A stretch of DNA of 64,000 bases, from NCBI RefSeq assembly GCF_001571245.1, contig NZ_BCTK01000001.1:1054001-1118000 (forward strand), in the 5' to 3' direction. A program made the translations under genes and the position numbers. The notes beneath the pieces were generated by a model. It had not been told where the DNA came from, did not search any database, and was given only the letters and a program-made list of their open reading frames with translations. The stretch's first letter is position 1; each line of letters starts with the position of its first letter. This DNA comes from Achromobacter piechaudii NBRC 102461 (GTDB lineage Bacteria; Pseudomonadota; Gammaproteobacteria; Burkholderiales; Burkholderiaceae_B). This document shows, in pieces, positions 17,939-27,447 of the stretch.

Positions 17939-19159
17939 ATGTCCATCACCATTCCCATCCGCAACGACATGGGCGCGTCGCCGTCGCGCGTCCGTGTGCC
18001 GGCTGGCGCCACGCTGACCAGCCTGCCGCCGCTGTCTATCTATGTGCACGTGCCCTGGTGCGTGCGCAAATGCCCGTATTGCGACTTCAATTCCCATGCC
18101 GCGCCGGGCGATATTCCCGAACGCGCCTACCTCGATGCCTTGCGCAGCGACCTGGAACAGGCTTTGCCGTCCATCTGGGGCCGGCAGGTCGTGTCCGTAT
18201 TCATTGGCGGCGGCACGCCCAGCCTGCTGTCCTCGGCGGGTCTGGACGAATTGCTGGCCATGTTGCGCGCCTGTCTCAACCTTTGGCCCGACGCCGAAAT
18301 CACCATGGAAGCGAACCCGGGCACGGCCGAGGCCAGCCGCTTTCGTGACTATGCCGCCAGCGGCGTCACGCGGTTCTCGCTGGGCATCCAGAGCTTTGAC
18401 GACGCGCAGCTGAAAAAGCTGGGCCGCATTCACGACGCGGCGCAAGCGCGCGCTGCCATCGACATGGCACAGCACGCCGTGTCGCGTGTGAACCTGGACA
18501 TGATGTTCGCATTGCCTGGCCAAACGCTGGAGGCCTGTGTGGCCGACCTGCGCCAGGCCATATCGTTTGGCACCGAGCACCTGTCGCTGTATCACCTGAC
18601 GATGGAGCCGAACACCGTCTTCGCCAAGTTTCCGCCCGCCGAATTGCCCGACGACGACACCAGCGCCGCCATGCAGGATGCGGTCGAAGCCGAACTGGCG
18701 GCGGCGGGCTTGTCGCGCTACGAAGTGTCCGCCTACGCGCGGGCGGGCGCGCGCTGCCGTCACAACCTGAACTACTGGGAGTTCGGCGATTACCTGGGCA
18801 TCGGCCCGGGCGCGCATGGCAAGCTGTCGTTCCATGACCGCATCGTGCGCCAGGCGCGGCTGCGCAGTCCCGATTCCTGGATGCAGGCGGCGATGGCGCG
18901 CGACGGCAGCCATCTGGCTGAAAGCCGTCAGGTCGGGCCGGACGAATTGCCTTTCGAGTTCATGCTCAATGCACTGCGCCTCAAAGACGGCGTGCCCGCC
19001 ACGGCGTTCAACGAACGCACCGGTTTGTCGCTTGCCGCCATTGCGCACCAATTGGAGGCAGCCTCGAAACGGGGCTTGCTGGACGCGGACCCCACCCGTT
19101 TGAAGGCCACGCCCTTGGGTTGGCGCTTCTTGAATGACTTGCAGGAAATGTTCCTGTAG
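17939..19159 (+). CDS. hemW: radical SAM heme chaperone HemW
   Basis: A radical-SAM-family protein of 406 residues thought to carry and insert heme. The CxxxCxxC iron-sulfur motif is CVRKCPYC (Cys41, Cys45, Cys48), with the extra conserved F following. FIGGGTPSLL, EANPGT, FSLGIQSFDD and the C-terminal HemN-C domain (about 300-400) are visible. The spacing pattern is that of HemW, not true coproporphyrinogen dehydrogenase HemN, although annotation pipelines often confuse them. ATG 17939 has AGGAAA 4 nt upstream, better than in-frame GTG 17909. Follows rdgB. Confidence 0.9.
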   Translation: MSITIPIRNDMGASPSRVRVPAGATLTSLPPLSIYVHVPWCVRKCPYCDFNSHAAPGDIPERAYLDALRSDLEQALPSIWGRQVVSVFIGGGTPSLLSSAGLDELLAMLRACLNLWPDAEITMEANPGTAEASRFRDYAASGVTRFSLGIQSFDDAQLKKLGRIHDAAQARAAIDMAQHAVSRVNLDMMFALPGQTLEACVADLRQAISFGTEHLSLYHLTMEPNTVFAKFPPAELPDDDTSAAMQDAVEAELAAAGLSRYEVSAYARAGARCRHNLNYWEFGDYLGIGPGAHGKLSFHDRIVRQARLRSPDSWMQAAMARDGSHLAESRQVGPDELPFEFMLNALRLKDGVPATAFNERTGLSLAAIAHQLEAASKRGLLDADPTRLKATPLGWRFLNDLQEMFL

Positions 19160-19164
19160 CCCGA

Positions 19165-19181
19165 TGCACCAACAAGGGGCA
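19165..19181 (+). promoter_or_regulatory. upstream NtrC-type site
   Basis: TGCACC-N5-GGGGCA matches the NtrC consensus TGCACC-N5-GGTGCA with one mismatch. It lies about 119 bp upstream of the expected glnA transcription start. Confidence 0.75.
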
Positions 19182-19197
19182 ATCATGCCCCACCATT

Positions 19198-19214
19198 TGC
19201 ACCAATGTGGTGCT
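19198..19214 (+). promoter_or_regulatory. downstream NtrC-type site
   Basis: TGCACC-N5-GGTGCT matches the NtrC consensus except for the last base. It starts exactly 33 bp after the upstream site, about three helical turns, which suits cooperative NtrC binding at an enhancer. Confidence 0.8.
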
Positions 19215-19266
19215 ACATTTTCCCGTGACCGCGTCGCCTTCCTCGGGGATTCCCGGGGGTTAAACC

Positions 19267-19282
19267 TGGCACGCTTATTGCT
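19267..19282 (+). promoter_or_regulatory. sigma-54 promoter of glnA
   Basis: TGGCACG-N4-TTGCT matches the -24/-12 sigma-54 consensus at every conserved base. It puts transcription start near 19292, about 50 nt before the glnA ATG. With the two NtrC sites it forms a complete nitrogen-starvation promoter. Confidence 0.92.
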
Positions 19283-19342
19283 TCCCTCTTTTATGCCAGT
19301 CGAGCAGCAACGCCCTCGACCCTTTTATCTAATGGAGATGAC

Positions 19343-20755
19343 ATGGCAAGCCCGAAAGACGTCCTGAAACAGATCGCCGATAACGAAGTCAAATTCGTGG
19401 ATTTCCGCTTCACCGATACGGTTGGCCGTGAGCACCACGTGTCCGTGCCCACCAGCCAGATCGACGAAGACAAGCTGGAAAGCGGCCAGGCTTTCGACGG
19501 TTCGTCGATCCCGGGTTGGAAGGGCATTGAAGCGTCCGACATGCTGCTCATCCCCGACTGCGCTACCGGCAACCTGGATCCGTTCCGCGAAGAGCCGACG
19601 CTGATCCTGTCGTGCGACGTCGTTGAGCCGTCCGACCTGAAGGGCTATGACCGCGACCCGCGTTCGCTGGCCAAGCGCGCCGAAGCCTACCTGAAGTCCT
19701 CCGGCCTGGGCGACACCGCCTACTTCGGTCCGGAACCCGAATTCTTCGTGTTCGACGGCGTGACCTGGAACACCGACATGTCGGGCACCTTCGTCAAGAT
19801 CAAGTCGGAAGAAGCCTCGTGGTCGACCGGCCTGGAATTCGAAGGCGGCAACACCGGCCATCGTCCCGCAGTCAAGGGCGGCTACTTCCCCGTTCCCCCG
19901 GTCGATTCGTTCCAGGACATGCGTTCGGAAATGTGCCTGCTGATGGAACAAATGGGCGTGCCGGTCGAAGTGCACCACCATGAAGTGGCCGGCGCCGGCC
20001 AGCTGGAAATCGGCACCAAGTTCAGCACGCTGGTTCAGCGCGCCGACTGGACCCAGATCGTCAAGTACGTGGTGCACAACGTCGCCCACGCCTACGGCAA
20101 GACCGCCACGTTCATGCCCAAGCCCATCGTTGGCGACAACGGTTCCGGCATGCACGTGCACCAATCCATCTGGAAGGATGGCCAGAACCTGTTCGCAGGC
20201 AACGGCTACGCCGGCCTGTCGGAATTCGCGCTGTACTACATCGGCGGCATCATCAAGCACGCTCGCGCGCTGAACGCCATCACCAACCCGGGCACCAACT
20301 CGTACAAGCGTCTGGTTCCGCACTACGAAGCCCCGGTCAAGCTGGCTTACTCGGCCCGCAACCGTTCTGCCTCGATCCGCATTCCGTACGTCGGCAACCC
20401 GAAGGGCCGCCGCGTCGAAGCGCGTTTCCCGGACCCCCTGGCCAACCCGTACCTGGCCTTCTCGGCCCTGATGATGGCCGGCCTGGACGGCGTGCAGAAC
20501 AAGATCCACCCGGGCGATCCGGCCGACAAGAACCTGTACGACCTGCCGCCGGAAGAAGACGCAAAGATCCCGACCGTGTGCTCCTCGCTGGAACAAGCGC
20601 TGGAAGCCCTGGACGCGGACCGCGAATTCCTGACCCGTGGTGGCGTGTTCAGCAACGACATGCTCAACGCCTACATCGACCTGAAGATGGGCGATGTGAA
20701 CCGTCTGCGCATGACCACGCACCCGGTCGAATTCGACATGTACTACAGCCTCTGA
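19343..20755 (+). CDS. glnA: glutamine synthetase, type I
   Basis: Makes glutamine from glutamate, ammonia and ATP; dodecameric cytoplasmic enzyme. The 470 residues are full length. The [11 protein letters not shown] metal/ATP block, the [20 protein letters not shown] loop and the DGSSIPGW N-terminal motif are present. Tyr399 in NLYDLPPEE is the expected adenylylation site, so activity should be controlled by GlnE as in enterobacteria. Expression is from the sigma-54 promoter with NtrC sites just upstream; glnL and glnG follow in the same orientation. An AATGGAG ribosome site precedes the ATG. Confidence 0.98.
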   Translation: MASPKDVLKQIADNEVKFVDFRFTDTVGREHHVSVPTSQIDEDKLESGQAFDGSSIPGWKGIEASDMLLIPDCATGNLDPFREEPTLILSCDVVEPSDLKGYDRDPRSLAKRAEAYLKSSGLGDTAYFGPEPEFFVFDGVTWNTDMSGTFVKIKSEEASWSTGLEFEGGNTGHRPAVKGGYFPVPPVDSFQDMRSEMCLLMEQMGVPVEVHHHEVAGAGQLEIGTKFSTLVQRADWTQIVKYVVHNVAHAYGKTATFMPKPIVGDNGSGMHVHQSIWKDGQNLFAGNGYAGLSEFALYYIGGIIKHARALNAITNPGTNSYKRLVPHYEAPVKLAYSARNRSASIRIPYVGNPKGRRVEARFPDPLANPYLAFSALMMAGLDGVQNKIHPGDPADKNLYDLPPEEDAKIPTVCSSLEQALEALDADREFLTRGGVFSNDMLNAYIDLKMGDVNRLRMTTHPVEFDMYYSL

Positions 20756-20944
20756 TCGTTTAGAGGCTGTGGCGGGGGGAGCGCGATGATGTAGGCAGAA
20801 ACCAGGGCCCACACCACGCGCACCACCAGGTCGCGGCTCGACGGTTTGTCCGCCAGGCATTGCGCCTGGCGGGCAGGGCGCCGGGTTCCGGCGCCTCCGT
20901 CGCGGGCGCGTTCCGCTTTTCCCCTGTCATTCGGGTACGTTGAA

Positions 20945-22009
20945 ATGAATGTAGAAGCTCTCGATCTGCTTGCCACGTCCGTTTTCCTGGTCAACGAGCG
21001 CGGTCACATTGAATACGCCAACGCGGCCGCCGAAGATCTGTTCGGCCGCTCGCGCAAGCAACTGGGCGGGCACTCCGCCGCCACGCTGTTCGACAACCCA
21101 GAAAATATCCAGTCCTCCATCGACCGCGCCGCCGCAGGCAGGTACGCCGACGTCAGGCAATTGGCCTCGTTGCGCCGCGCCGCCGAATCCGTCGAGGTCG
21201 CCGTCACCACGGTGGGACTGACCGGCCAACCTTGGCCGGTGTTGATCGAAACGCGCGAGATCGAGCAGCGCGTGCTGGCCGACCGCAATCATCGGCTGGT
21301 TGATGAAATCGAAGCTCACCGCGAGCTGCTGCGCAATCTTGCGCACGAAGTGAAGAATCCCCTGGGCGGATTGCGCGGTGCCGCGCAGTTGCTCGAAGCC
21401 GAGCTGCCCAGCGCAGCCCTGGCTGAATACACCCAAGTCATCATTTCCGAAGCCGACCGCCTGCAGGCGCTGGTGGACCGCCTGAGCGGTCCGCAACGTG
21501 TGCCGCTGAACGCGCGGCCGGTGAATATCCATGAGATCTGCGAGCGCGTGTGCGCGCTGATCCAGGCCGAATTCCGCAACGACGTCACGATTCTGCGCGA
21601 TTACGACGCCTCGGTGCCCGACCTGAAAGGCGACGCCGCCCGTCTGATGCAGGCGGTGCTCAACGTGGCGCGCAACGCCGCGCAGGAACTGGTGGCGCGG
21701 CCGCAAGGCCCGCAGACCGAACCCGGCGTGGTGACCCTGCGCACTCGCGTCGCCCGCCAGGTCATGCTGGCCCATCGGCAGCACCGCCTGGCGCTGGTGC
21801 TGTCCATTATCGATAACGGGCCGGGCGTGCCGGATCACATCCGTGACCGCATTTTCCACCCGCTGGTTACGGCCAGAGCCGGCGGTACCGGCTTGGGCCT
21901 GAGCCTGGCGCAGGACTTCGTGCAGCAGCACGGCGGCATCATCGAATTTGAATCCCGACCCGGGCGTACGGAATTTCGCCTGGTCCTACCGATGGAGCCC
22001 GCACACTGA
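20945..22009 (+). CDS. glnL: nitrogen sensor histidine kinase NtrB
   Basis: The soluble kinase/phosphatase that sets NtrC phosphorylation according to GlnB status. The 354 residues carry an N-terminal PAS domain (about 1-110), the dimerisation/phosphoacceptor helix with His134 in LAHEVKNPLGG, and the ATPase domain with the N box (NVARNAAQEL), DNGPGV and TGLGLSLAQ. ATG 20945 is chosen because the PAS domain begins there; the in-frame extension upstream is arginine/proline-rich and not family-like. Its TGA shares one base with the glnG start (TGATG), indicating coupled translation. Confidence 0.95.
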   Translation: MNVEALDLLATSVFLVNERGHIEYANAAAEDLFGRSRKQLGGHSAATLFDNPENIQSSIDRAAAGRYADVRQLASLRRAAESVEVAVTTVGLTGQPWPVLIETREIEQRVLADRNHRLVDEIEAHRELLRNLAHEVKNPLGGLRGAAQLLEAELPSAALAEYTQVIISEADRLQALVDRLSGPQRVPLNARPVNIHEICERVCALIQAEFRNDVTILRDYDASVPDLKGDAARLMQAVLNVARNAAQELVARPQGPQTEPGVVTLRTRVARQVMLAHRQHRLALVLSIIDNGPGVPDHIRDRIFHPLVTARAGGTGLGLSLAQDFVQQHGGIIEFESRPGRTEFRLVLPMEPAH

Positions 22010-23505
22010 TGAAACCCGTATGGATCGTCGACGACGACCAGGCCATCCGCTGGGTCCTCGAAAAGGCCCTGGCGCGCGCTGGTGTCCCCACCCGTAGTTT
22101 TTCCCAATCGGCCGACGTGCTGGAAGCGCTGTCGCGCGAAACGCCTGTCGCCCTGGTGTCCGACATACGCATGCCGGGCGGCAACGGCCTGGAGCTGTTG
22201 CGCCAACTGAAAGAACGCCATCCCGGCTTGCCGGTCATCGTGATGACCGCGTTCGCCGATCTGGACAGCACCGTGTCCGCCTTCCAGGGCGGTGCGTTCG
22301 ATTACCTGGCCAAGCCGTTCGATGTGAACGAGGCGGTCGCGCTGATCCAGCGCGCCATGCAGGAATCGGCGCAGCCCGAAGTCCCGGAGGGGCAGGGCGA
22401 GTCGGCGCAGAACAACGAACGCTGGATGATGACGCAGTCCTCATCGACGGCGATGCAGGAAGTCTTCCGCGCCATCGGCCGCTTGGCCCAATCCAAAGTC
22501 ACGGTGCTGATCACCGGCGAATCCGGCACGGGCAAGGAACTGGTGGCCCGCGCGCTGCATGGCCATGGCGTGCGCGCCAGCGGCCCCTTCGTCGCGCTGA
22601 ACGCGGCGGCCATTCCGCGCGACCTGCTTGAAGCCGAGCTGTTCGGCCACGAGCGCGGCGCTTTCACGGGCGCGAACAATCTGCGCCGGGGCCGCTTTGA
22701 AGAGGCGCACGGCGGTACGCTGTTCCTGGATGAAATCGGCGATATGCCGATTGAATTGCAGACGCGCTTGCTGCGGGTGCTGGCCGAAGGCAGCTTCTAT
22801 CGCGTGGGCGGCGCGCAGCCGGTGCGCGTGGACGTGCGCATCGTGGCAGCCACCCACCAGCCCTTGGAGCAGCGTGTGGAACAGGGCTTGTTCCGCGAAG
22901 ACCTGTTCCATCGCCTGAACGTGATCCGCTTGCGCCTGCCGCCTTTGCGCGAACGGGTCGAAGACATCCCCGCGCTGGCCCAACATTTCCTGACTGCCAG
23001 CGCGCGCACGCTGGGCGTGCCGGTCAAGCGCCTGACGCCTGACGCGTTGGCCGTGCTGACCAAGTTCGACTTCCCGGGCAACGTGCGCCAACTGGAGAAC
23101 TTCTGCCATTGGCTGACGGTGATGGCGCCGGGGCAGACGGTGGACCGCCAGGACCTGCCTCCCGAGATCCGCGCGCTGGAACATCAGCAGCAGCAACCTG
23201 CCGCAGCGCCTCTGCGTCCGACCGCCACGATCTCGGGCATCGGCACCGTGGTGCAGGCTTCGCAAAGCGTCGAGGACGGCTCACCGCGCAATTGGCAGGA
23301 GTCTCTGCTGCGCGATGCGCAGTATCGGCTTGAGCGCGGCGAACCGGCCGTCATGGCCACGCTGACGCGCCAGTTTGAAAAAATCCTGCTGCAAAGCGCG
23401 CTGGACGCCAGCCGCGGCCGCCGTGTGGAAGCGGCGTCGCGCCTGGGTATCGGCCGCAATACCATCACGCGCAAGTTGCGCGAGCTGGGCATCGAAGACG
23501 AATAA
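22009..23505 (+). CDS. glnG: nitrogen regulator NtrC, sigma-54 activator
   Basis: The response regulator that drives sigma-54 promoters such as glnA. The 498 residues hold a receiver domain (about 1-120, Asp52 phosphoacceptor in SDIRMPG), a AAA+ domain (about 140-380) with Walker A GESGTGKE, the sigma-54 contact loop GAFTGA and Walker B FLDEIGD, and a C-terminal Fis-type helix-turn-helix (about 450-498) ending ITRKLRELGI. A 60-residue Q/P-rich linker separates the last two domains. The start overlaps the glnL stop by one base. Confidence 0.97.
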   Translation: MKPVWIVDDDQAIRWVLEKALARAGVPTRSFSQSADVLEALSRETPVALVSDIRMPGGNGLELLRQLKERHPGLPVIVMTAFADLDSTVSAFQGGAFDYLAKPFDVNEAVALIQRAMQESAQPEVPEGQGESAQNNERWMMTQSSSTAMQEVFRAIGRLAQSKVTVLITGESGTGKELVARALHGHGVRASGPFVALNAAAIPRDLLEAELFGHERGAFTGANNLRRGRFEEAHGGTLFLDEIGDMPIELQTRLLRVLAEGSFYRVGGAQPVRVDVRIVAATHQPLEQRVEQGLFREDLFHRLNVIRLRLPPLRERVEDIPALAQHFLTASARTLGVPVKRLTPDALAVLTKFDFPGNVRQLENFCHWLTVMAPGQTVDRQDLPPEIRALEHQQQQPAAAPLRPTATISGIGTVVQASQSVEDGSPRNWQESLLRDAQYRLERGEPAVMATLTRQFEKILLQSALDASRGRRVEAASRLGIGRNTITRKLRELGIEDE

Positions 23506-23511
23506 CGGGCA

Positions 23512-23545
23512 GGCCGCGCATCCGCTGCTTATCGGATGCGCGGCC
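23512..23545. terminator. hairpin between glnG and a convergent LysR gene
   Basis: A perfect 13-bp GGCCGCGCATCCG stem with an 8-nt loop fills the gap between two convergent stops. There is no T tract, so termination may need Rho or act as a transcript-end barrier. Confidence 0.6.
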
Positions 23546-23557
23546 CCCCGTATTCCG

Positions 23558-24472
23558 TTATCCCAGGCCCAGCAGGCTTTCGCACAAGCGCGGCGATTTC
23601 AGCTTCTGCAACCACCACTTCAGCGCTTCCCCCGGTGCCTCCGCGCGCCACGCATACGCCACGTGCTCCGTGAGCGACATGCCTTCATCCGTTTCGCACA
23701 CCACAAGCAAGCCTTGCGACAGGTAGGGCGCGGCCATCGTCATCGGCAGGTAGCCGCAGCCCAGGCCACGCACCTGCGCCTCGATCTTCGCCTGCATCGA
23801 CGGCATGACCAGTGTGGGTTGGTCGATCAGAATGCCGCGTGACTGCGGCGGCAGATTGCGCGACGTATCCGCGACGACCACCGCGCAGTACCGGGTAATG
23901 TCCGCGCGACTGAGCGGTTGCGGCAAGGACGCCAGGGGGTGATGCGCGGCCACGCAGAAGGCGAACTGCGTGGTGCCGATGGCTTGCGAACGATAGGGGC
24001 CCGTGGGCTCGGCGTTGGCGCCGGCGCCAATCACCAGGTCAGCCCGGCCCGAAGTCAGCGCATCCCAGTTGCCGCTCAGAACCTCGCTGGTAAAGCGCAG
24101 CGTGGTCGCGCTTTCCAGCGTCTGGAATTCTTCGATCAGGTCATACAAGGGTCGCCAGGGCAGCACGGCGCTGACGGCGATGCGCAATTCGACCTCCCAG
24201 CCCGTGGCGATACGCTTGACGCGGCAGGCCAGGTCGTCCAACGATTGCAGCACGTGGCGGCCATCTCTTAGCAATGTCTCGCCCGCCGGCGTCAACAGCG
24301 CACGGTGGCCCGAGCGGTCGAACAGCAGCACGTCCAGGCCGTCTTCGAGCTTGCGGATGGAGTAGGTGACGGCCGAGGGCACCTTGCCCAGTTCGCGTGC
24401 CGCTTTGGCAAAGCTGCCATGGCGCGCGATGGCGTCCACCAGGATGAGCAGTTCGGGGGTAATAGGCTGCAT
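23558..24472 (-). CDS. LysR-family transcriptional regulator
   Basis: A 304-residue regulator with an N-terminal helix-turn-helix (GSFAKAARELGKVPSAVTYS, about 18-37) and a C-terminal effector domain (about 90-300). The HTH wording, with PSAVTYSIRKLE, is typical of the YhaJ/AaeR-like branch. It is divergent from the first pirin gene across 178 bp, the usual LysR arrangement, so the pirins are its most likely targets. Effector unknown. Confidence 0.88.
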   Translation of the reverse strand: MQPITPELLILVDAIARHGSFAKAARELGKVPSAVTYSIRKLEDGLDVLLFDRSGHRALLTPAGETLLRDGRHVLQSLDDLACRVKRIATGWEVELRIAVSAVLPWRPLYDLIEEFQTLESATTLRFTSEVLSGNWDALTSGRADLVIGAGANAEPTGPYRSQAIGTTQFAFCVAAHHPLASLPQPLSRADITRYCAVVVADTSRNLPPQSRGILIDQPTLVMPSMQAKIEAQVRGLGCGYLPMTMAAPYLSQGLLVVCETDEGMSLTEHVAYAWRAEAPGEALKWWLQKLKSPRLCESLLGLG

Positions 24473-24650
24473 AAAGGGCGCCCGGACAGGCGTTCAAAAA
24501 AGTTGAATGATCTCGTCAAAATATAGCGCCAAACGGCAAGGCGAGGGCGCGCAGAATATCACTCATGCCAGGGATGCAGCGATGTGGCAGCAAAACACCA
24601 CCAGCGTCGCACCCCTTAAATCATTCATATTATTGAAACAGGAGTCCACA

Positions 24651-25349
24651 ATGCTTACGATTCGCCGCGCTAACGAACGGGGTCATGCCAACCACGGATG
24701 GCTGGATTCGTTTCACACCTTTTCCTTCGCCAACTACTACGATCCGGCTCACATGGGCTTTGGCTCGCTGCGCGTGATCAACGATGACCGCATCGCCGCC
24801 GCCCGCGGCTTCGGCACCCACGGCCATCGCGATATGGAGATCATTACCTATGTGCTGGACGGCGCCATCGCCCACAAGGACAGCATGGGCAGCGGCTCGA
24901 CCATCAAGCCGGGCAACGTGCAACGGATGAGCGCCGGCCGTGGGGTGATGCACTCCGAGTTCAACCCGCAGCCGGATACCGAAACGCACATGCTGCAAAT
25001 CTGGATCGAGCCCGACGTCACCGGCATTGCGCCGGAATACGAAGAGCGCGAATTCAGCGATGCGCAAAAGCGTGGCCGCCTGCAAGCGCTGGTGTCGCCC
25101 GATGGTGCGGACGGTTCGATGAAGATCCATCAGGACGCCCGTCTTTATGGTGGCCTGTTCGATGGTGACGAGTCGGCCGCGCTGACGTTGGCCCCTGGCC
25201 GCCGTGCCTGGATCCATGTGGCGCGTGGTGGGTTGACGGTCAACGGCGTGGAACTGTCGGGCGGCGACGCCGTGGCGATCACCGACGAAACCCGCGTTGA
25301 ACTGTCGGGCGGCAAGAACGCCGAAGTGCTGGTGTTTGATCTGGCGTAA
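24651..25349 (+). CDS. pirin family protein (YhhW type)
   Basis: A bicupin metal protein of 232 residues; some relatives (YhhW) have quercetin 2,3-dioxygenase activity. It begins MLTIRRANERGHANHGWLDS, the family start. Metal ligands expected from the family are seen as HGHRDME (near 57-63) and HSE (near 101-103). CAGGAG precedes the chosen ATG; the in-frame upstream extension has no coding character. Followed by a strong hairpin and then a second, distinct pirin. Confidence 0.9.
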   Translation: MLTIRRANERGHANHGWLDSFHTFSFANYYDPAHMGFGSLRVINDDRIAAARGFGTHGHRDMEIITYVLDGAIAHKDSMGSGSTIKPGNVQRMSAGRGVMHSEFNPQPDTETHMLQIWIEPDVTGIAPEYEEREFSDAQKRGRLQALVSPDGADGSMKIHQDARLYGGLFDGDESAALTLAPGRRAWIHVARGGLTVNGVELSGGDAVAITDETRVELSGGKNAEVLVFDLA

Positions 25350-25358
25350 GCCTTGAAC

Positions 25359-25385
25359 GCCGGGCGGAAACGATTTCCGCCCGGC
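25359..25385. terminator. intrinsic terminator between the two pirin genes
   Basis: A perfect 12-bp GCCGGGCGGAAA stem with a 3-nt loop is followed by CATTTA. It starts 10 nt after the first pirin stop. Confidence 0.7.
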
Positions 25386-25449
25386 CATTTATCGACGGGC
25401 CGATGGGCCTTAACATGGCCGTTGGCCTAAATATGCGGAGTACTGCACC

Positions 25450-26355
25450 ATGTCCACCTTGTCCGAAGCAGGCGAAAGCCAGATCGAAACCATCGTCGTG
25501 CCGCGCACCAGTGACCTGGGCGGTTTCTCCGTCCGGCGCGCCATCCCGTCGGCGCAGCGTCGCACGGTCGGGCCTTTCGTGTTCCTGGACCACATGGGTC
25601 CGGCTGATTTCGACGTGGGCACCGGTATCGACGTACGTCCGCACCCGCACATCGGCCTGTCCACCGTGACTTATCTGTATGAAGGTTCGATGGTGCACCG
25701 CGATGGCGCTGGCCATACGCAGACCATTCTTCCTGGCGAAGTGAACTGGATGACGGCGGGGCGCGGCATCGTGCACTCCGAGCGTTCGTCGCCGCAAGCT
25801 CGCCTGGCGCCGCAACGTCTCTGTGGCCTGCAAATCTGGGTCGGCCTGCCCACTCAATACGAAGAGACCGACCCCGGCTTCACGCACTATGGCGTGGACG
25901 CGCAACCGGTGATCGAAGGCGAGGGCGTGCGCGCCCAGGTCGTGGCGGGTTCCCTGTTCGGCAAGACCTCGTCGGTCAAGACGCTGTCGCCGCTGTTCTA
26001 TGGCGACCTGCAATTGCAAGCGGGCGCCACCACGGTGTTGCCGGCCGAATACGAGGAACGCGCGGCGTATCTGGCGCAAGGCACGGTCGAGGTGGACGGC
26101 CAGGTCTTCGAAAGCGGACGCCTGGTGGTCTTCGCGCCGGGCCGGCCCGTCCAGATCCGCGCCGTGACGGCAGCCCGCTTCGCTCTGATCGGCGGCGAAC
26201 CGCTGGATGGTCCGCGCTACGTCTGGTGGAACTTGGTGTCCAGCAGCAAGGACCGAATCGAGCAAGCGAAGCAGGATTGGCAGCGTACGCGTTTCGATCA
26301 GGTCGTGCCGGGCGACGAGACGGAATTCATCCCGCTGCCTGAACCGCGCGCCTGA
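25450..26355 (+). CDS. pirin family protein (long form)
   Basis: A 301-residue pirin with the complete N-terminal cupin (about 20-135) and C-terminal Pirin_C domain (about 185-290). Metal ligands appear in PHPHIGLSTVTYL and VHSE, and FVFLDHMGP is a family block. It differs in sequence and length from the preceding pirin, so they are not a recent duplicate. Function is not known; redox-sensing or dioxygenase roles have been proposed for relatives. Confidence 0.9.
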   Translation: MSTLSEAGESQIETIVVPRTSDLGGFSVRRAIPSAQRRTVGPFVFLDHMGPADFDVGTGIDVRPHPHIGLSTVTYLYEGSMVHRDGAGHTQTILPGEVNWMTAGRGIVHSERSSPQARLAPQRLCGLQIWVGLPTQYEETDPGFTHYGVDAQPVIEGEGVRAQVVAGSLFGKTSSVKTLSPLFYGDLQLQAGATTVLPAEYEERAAYLAQGTVEVDGQVFESGRLVVFAPGRPVQIRAVTAARFALIGGEPLDGPRYVWWNLVSSSKDRIEQAKQDWQRTRFDQVVPGDETEFIPLPEPRA

Positions 26356-26445
26356 CCGAAAAAGTCGTCTTCACCCCCTGCCGCGCAGCCCCTGCGCGGC
26401 AGTATGATGCGCCTCCAATCTTTGATAACAACAGGATGGAGACTC

Positions 26446-27423
26446 ATGCATCGCTATACATTCAACCTGGTGCGCGGCGTGGCCGCGCTCTCGCTCGTGC
26501 ACGGCGCATCGGCGGCGCTGGCGGCCGGTTACCCGAGCAAGCCCATCACCTTCATCGTGCCTTACACGGCTGGCGGCACCACCGATCTGGTGGCGCGCAC
26601 GGCAGGGCAGAAGGTGGCCGAGAAACTGGGCCAGCCAGTCATTATCGAAAACCGCGCGGGCGCGGGCGGCAATATCGGCATGGACGCGGTGGCCAAGGCC
26701 GCACCCGATGGCTACACCATCGGCTTCGGCGCCATTTCCACCAACGCATTGAACCCCTTCGTGTATCCCAAGATGCCGTTCGATCCGACCAAGGATTTCA
26801 CGGGCGTCAGCATGCTGGGCGCATCGTCGGTGGTGCTGGAAACCGGTCCGGCGTTGAAAGTGGACAGCGTGAAGGACCTGGTCGCCTATGCCAAGCAGCA
26901 TCCCGGCACGTCGTTCGGCACGCCCGGCACGGGCACGTCGATGCATCTGGCGGGCGTGATGTTCGACCAGTTGACGGGCGCCGGCATGCAGCATATTCCG
27001 TACAAGGGCAGCGCGCAGGGGCTTAACGATCTGCTGGGCGGGCACTTGCCCGTGATGTTCGACAATCTGCCCGCGTCGTTGCCGCACATCAAGTCGGGCA
27101 AGGTCCACGCTTTGGCAGTGACGGGCAGCAAGCGCGCGCCGGCTTTGCCCGACGTGCCGACCTTGGCCGAACTGGGCTATTCCGGCGCGGTGGTCGATCC
27201 GTGGTTTGCCGTGTATGGCCCGGCGAACATGTCGCCCGAAGCCACGCGCGCGTTGAGCGAAGCTTTCCAATGGGCGCTGGCCTTGCCCGAGGTGAAGGAC
27301 AAGCTGGAGCAGGCCGGTTTCATGCCGTATGGCTCGACCCCCGAGGAAGTGCAGCGCCTGACGGCCAGCCAGCACGAGGCCTTCAAGGCCTTGTCGCAAA
27401 AGGTGAAGCTGTCGGCGGACTAA
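26446..27423 (+). CDS. Bug-type tripartite tricarboxylate transporter receptor
   Basis: A periplasmic substrate-binding protein of 325 residues. The signal peptide is 1-26 (ends ALA). Typical blocks are YPSKPITFIVPYTAGGTTD, IIENRAGAGGNIGMD, APDGYTIGFG and HIPYKGSAQGLNDLLGG. No TctA/TctB membrane genes are nearby, as usual for the many orphan Bug proteins of Alcaligenaceae. GGAG stands 4 nt before ATG 26446. It converges with the fbpC-like gene, with 24 bp between stops. Ligand unknown, probably a carboxylate. Confidence 0.88.
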   Translation: MHRYTFNLVRGVAALSLVHGASAALAAGYPSKPITFIVPYTAGGTTDLVARTAGQKVAEKLGQPVIIENRAGAGGNIGMDAVAKAAPDGYTIGFGAISTNALNPFVYPKMPFDPTKDFTGVSMLGASSVVLETGPALKVDSVKDLVAYAKQHPGTSFGTPGTGTSMHLAGVMFDQLTGAGMQHIPYKGSAQGLNDLLGGHLPVMFDNLPASLPHIKSGKVHALAVTGSKRAPALPDVPTLAELGYSGAVVDPWFAVYGPANMSPEATRALSEAFQWALALPEVKDKLEQAGFMPYGSTPEEVQRLTASQHEAFKALSQKVKLSAD

Positions 27424-27447
27424 GCGCCGACGCCTGATGCAATACGA

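Noticed and set aside
17939-19159. Annotation as oxygen-independent coproporphyrinogen III oxidase (HemN)
   Set aside because: Length, the CxxxCxxC context and the rdgB linkage fit the heme chaperone HemW better.
19325-20860. A 511-codon minus-strand frame opposite glnA
   Set aside because: Same artefact as above; glnA is beyond doubt and the antisense product looks like no family.
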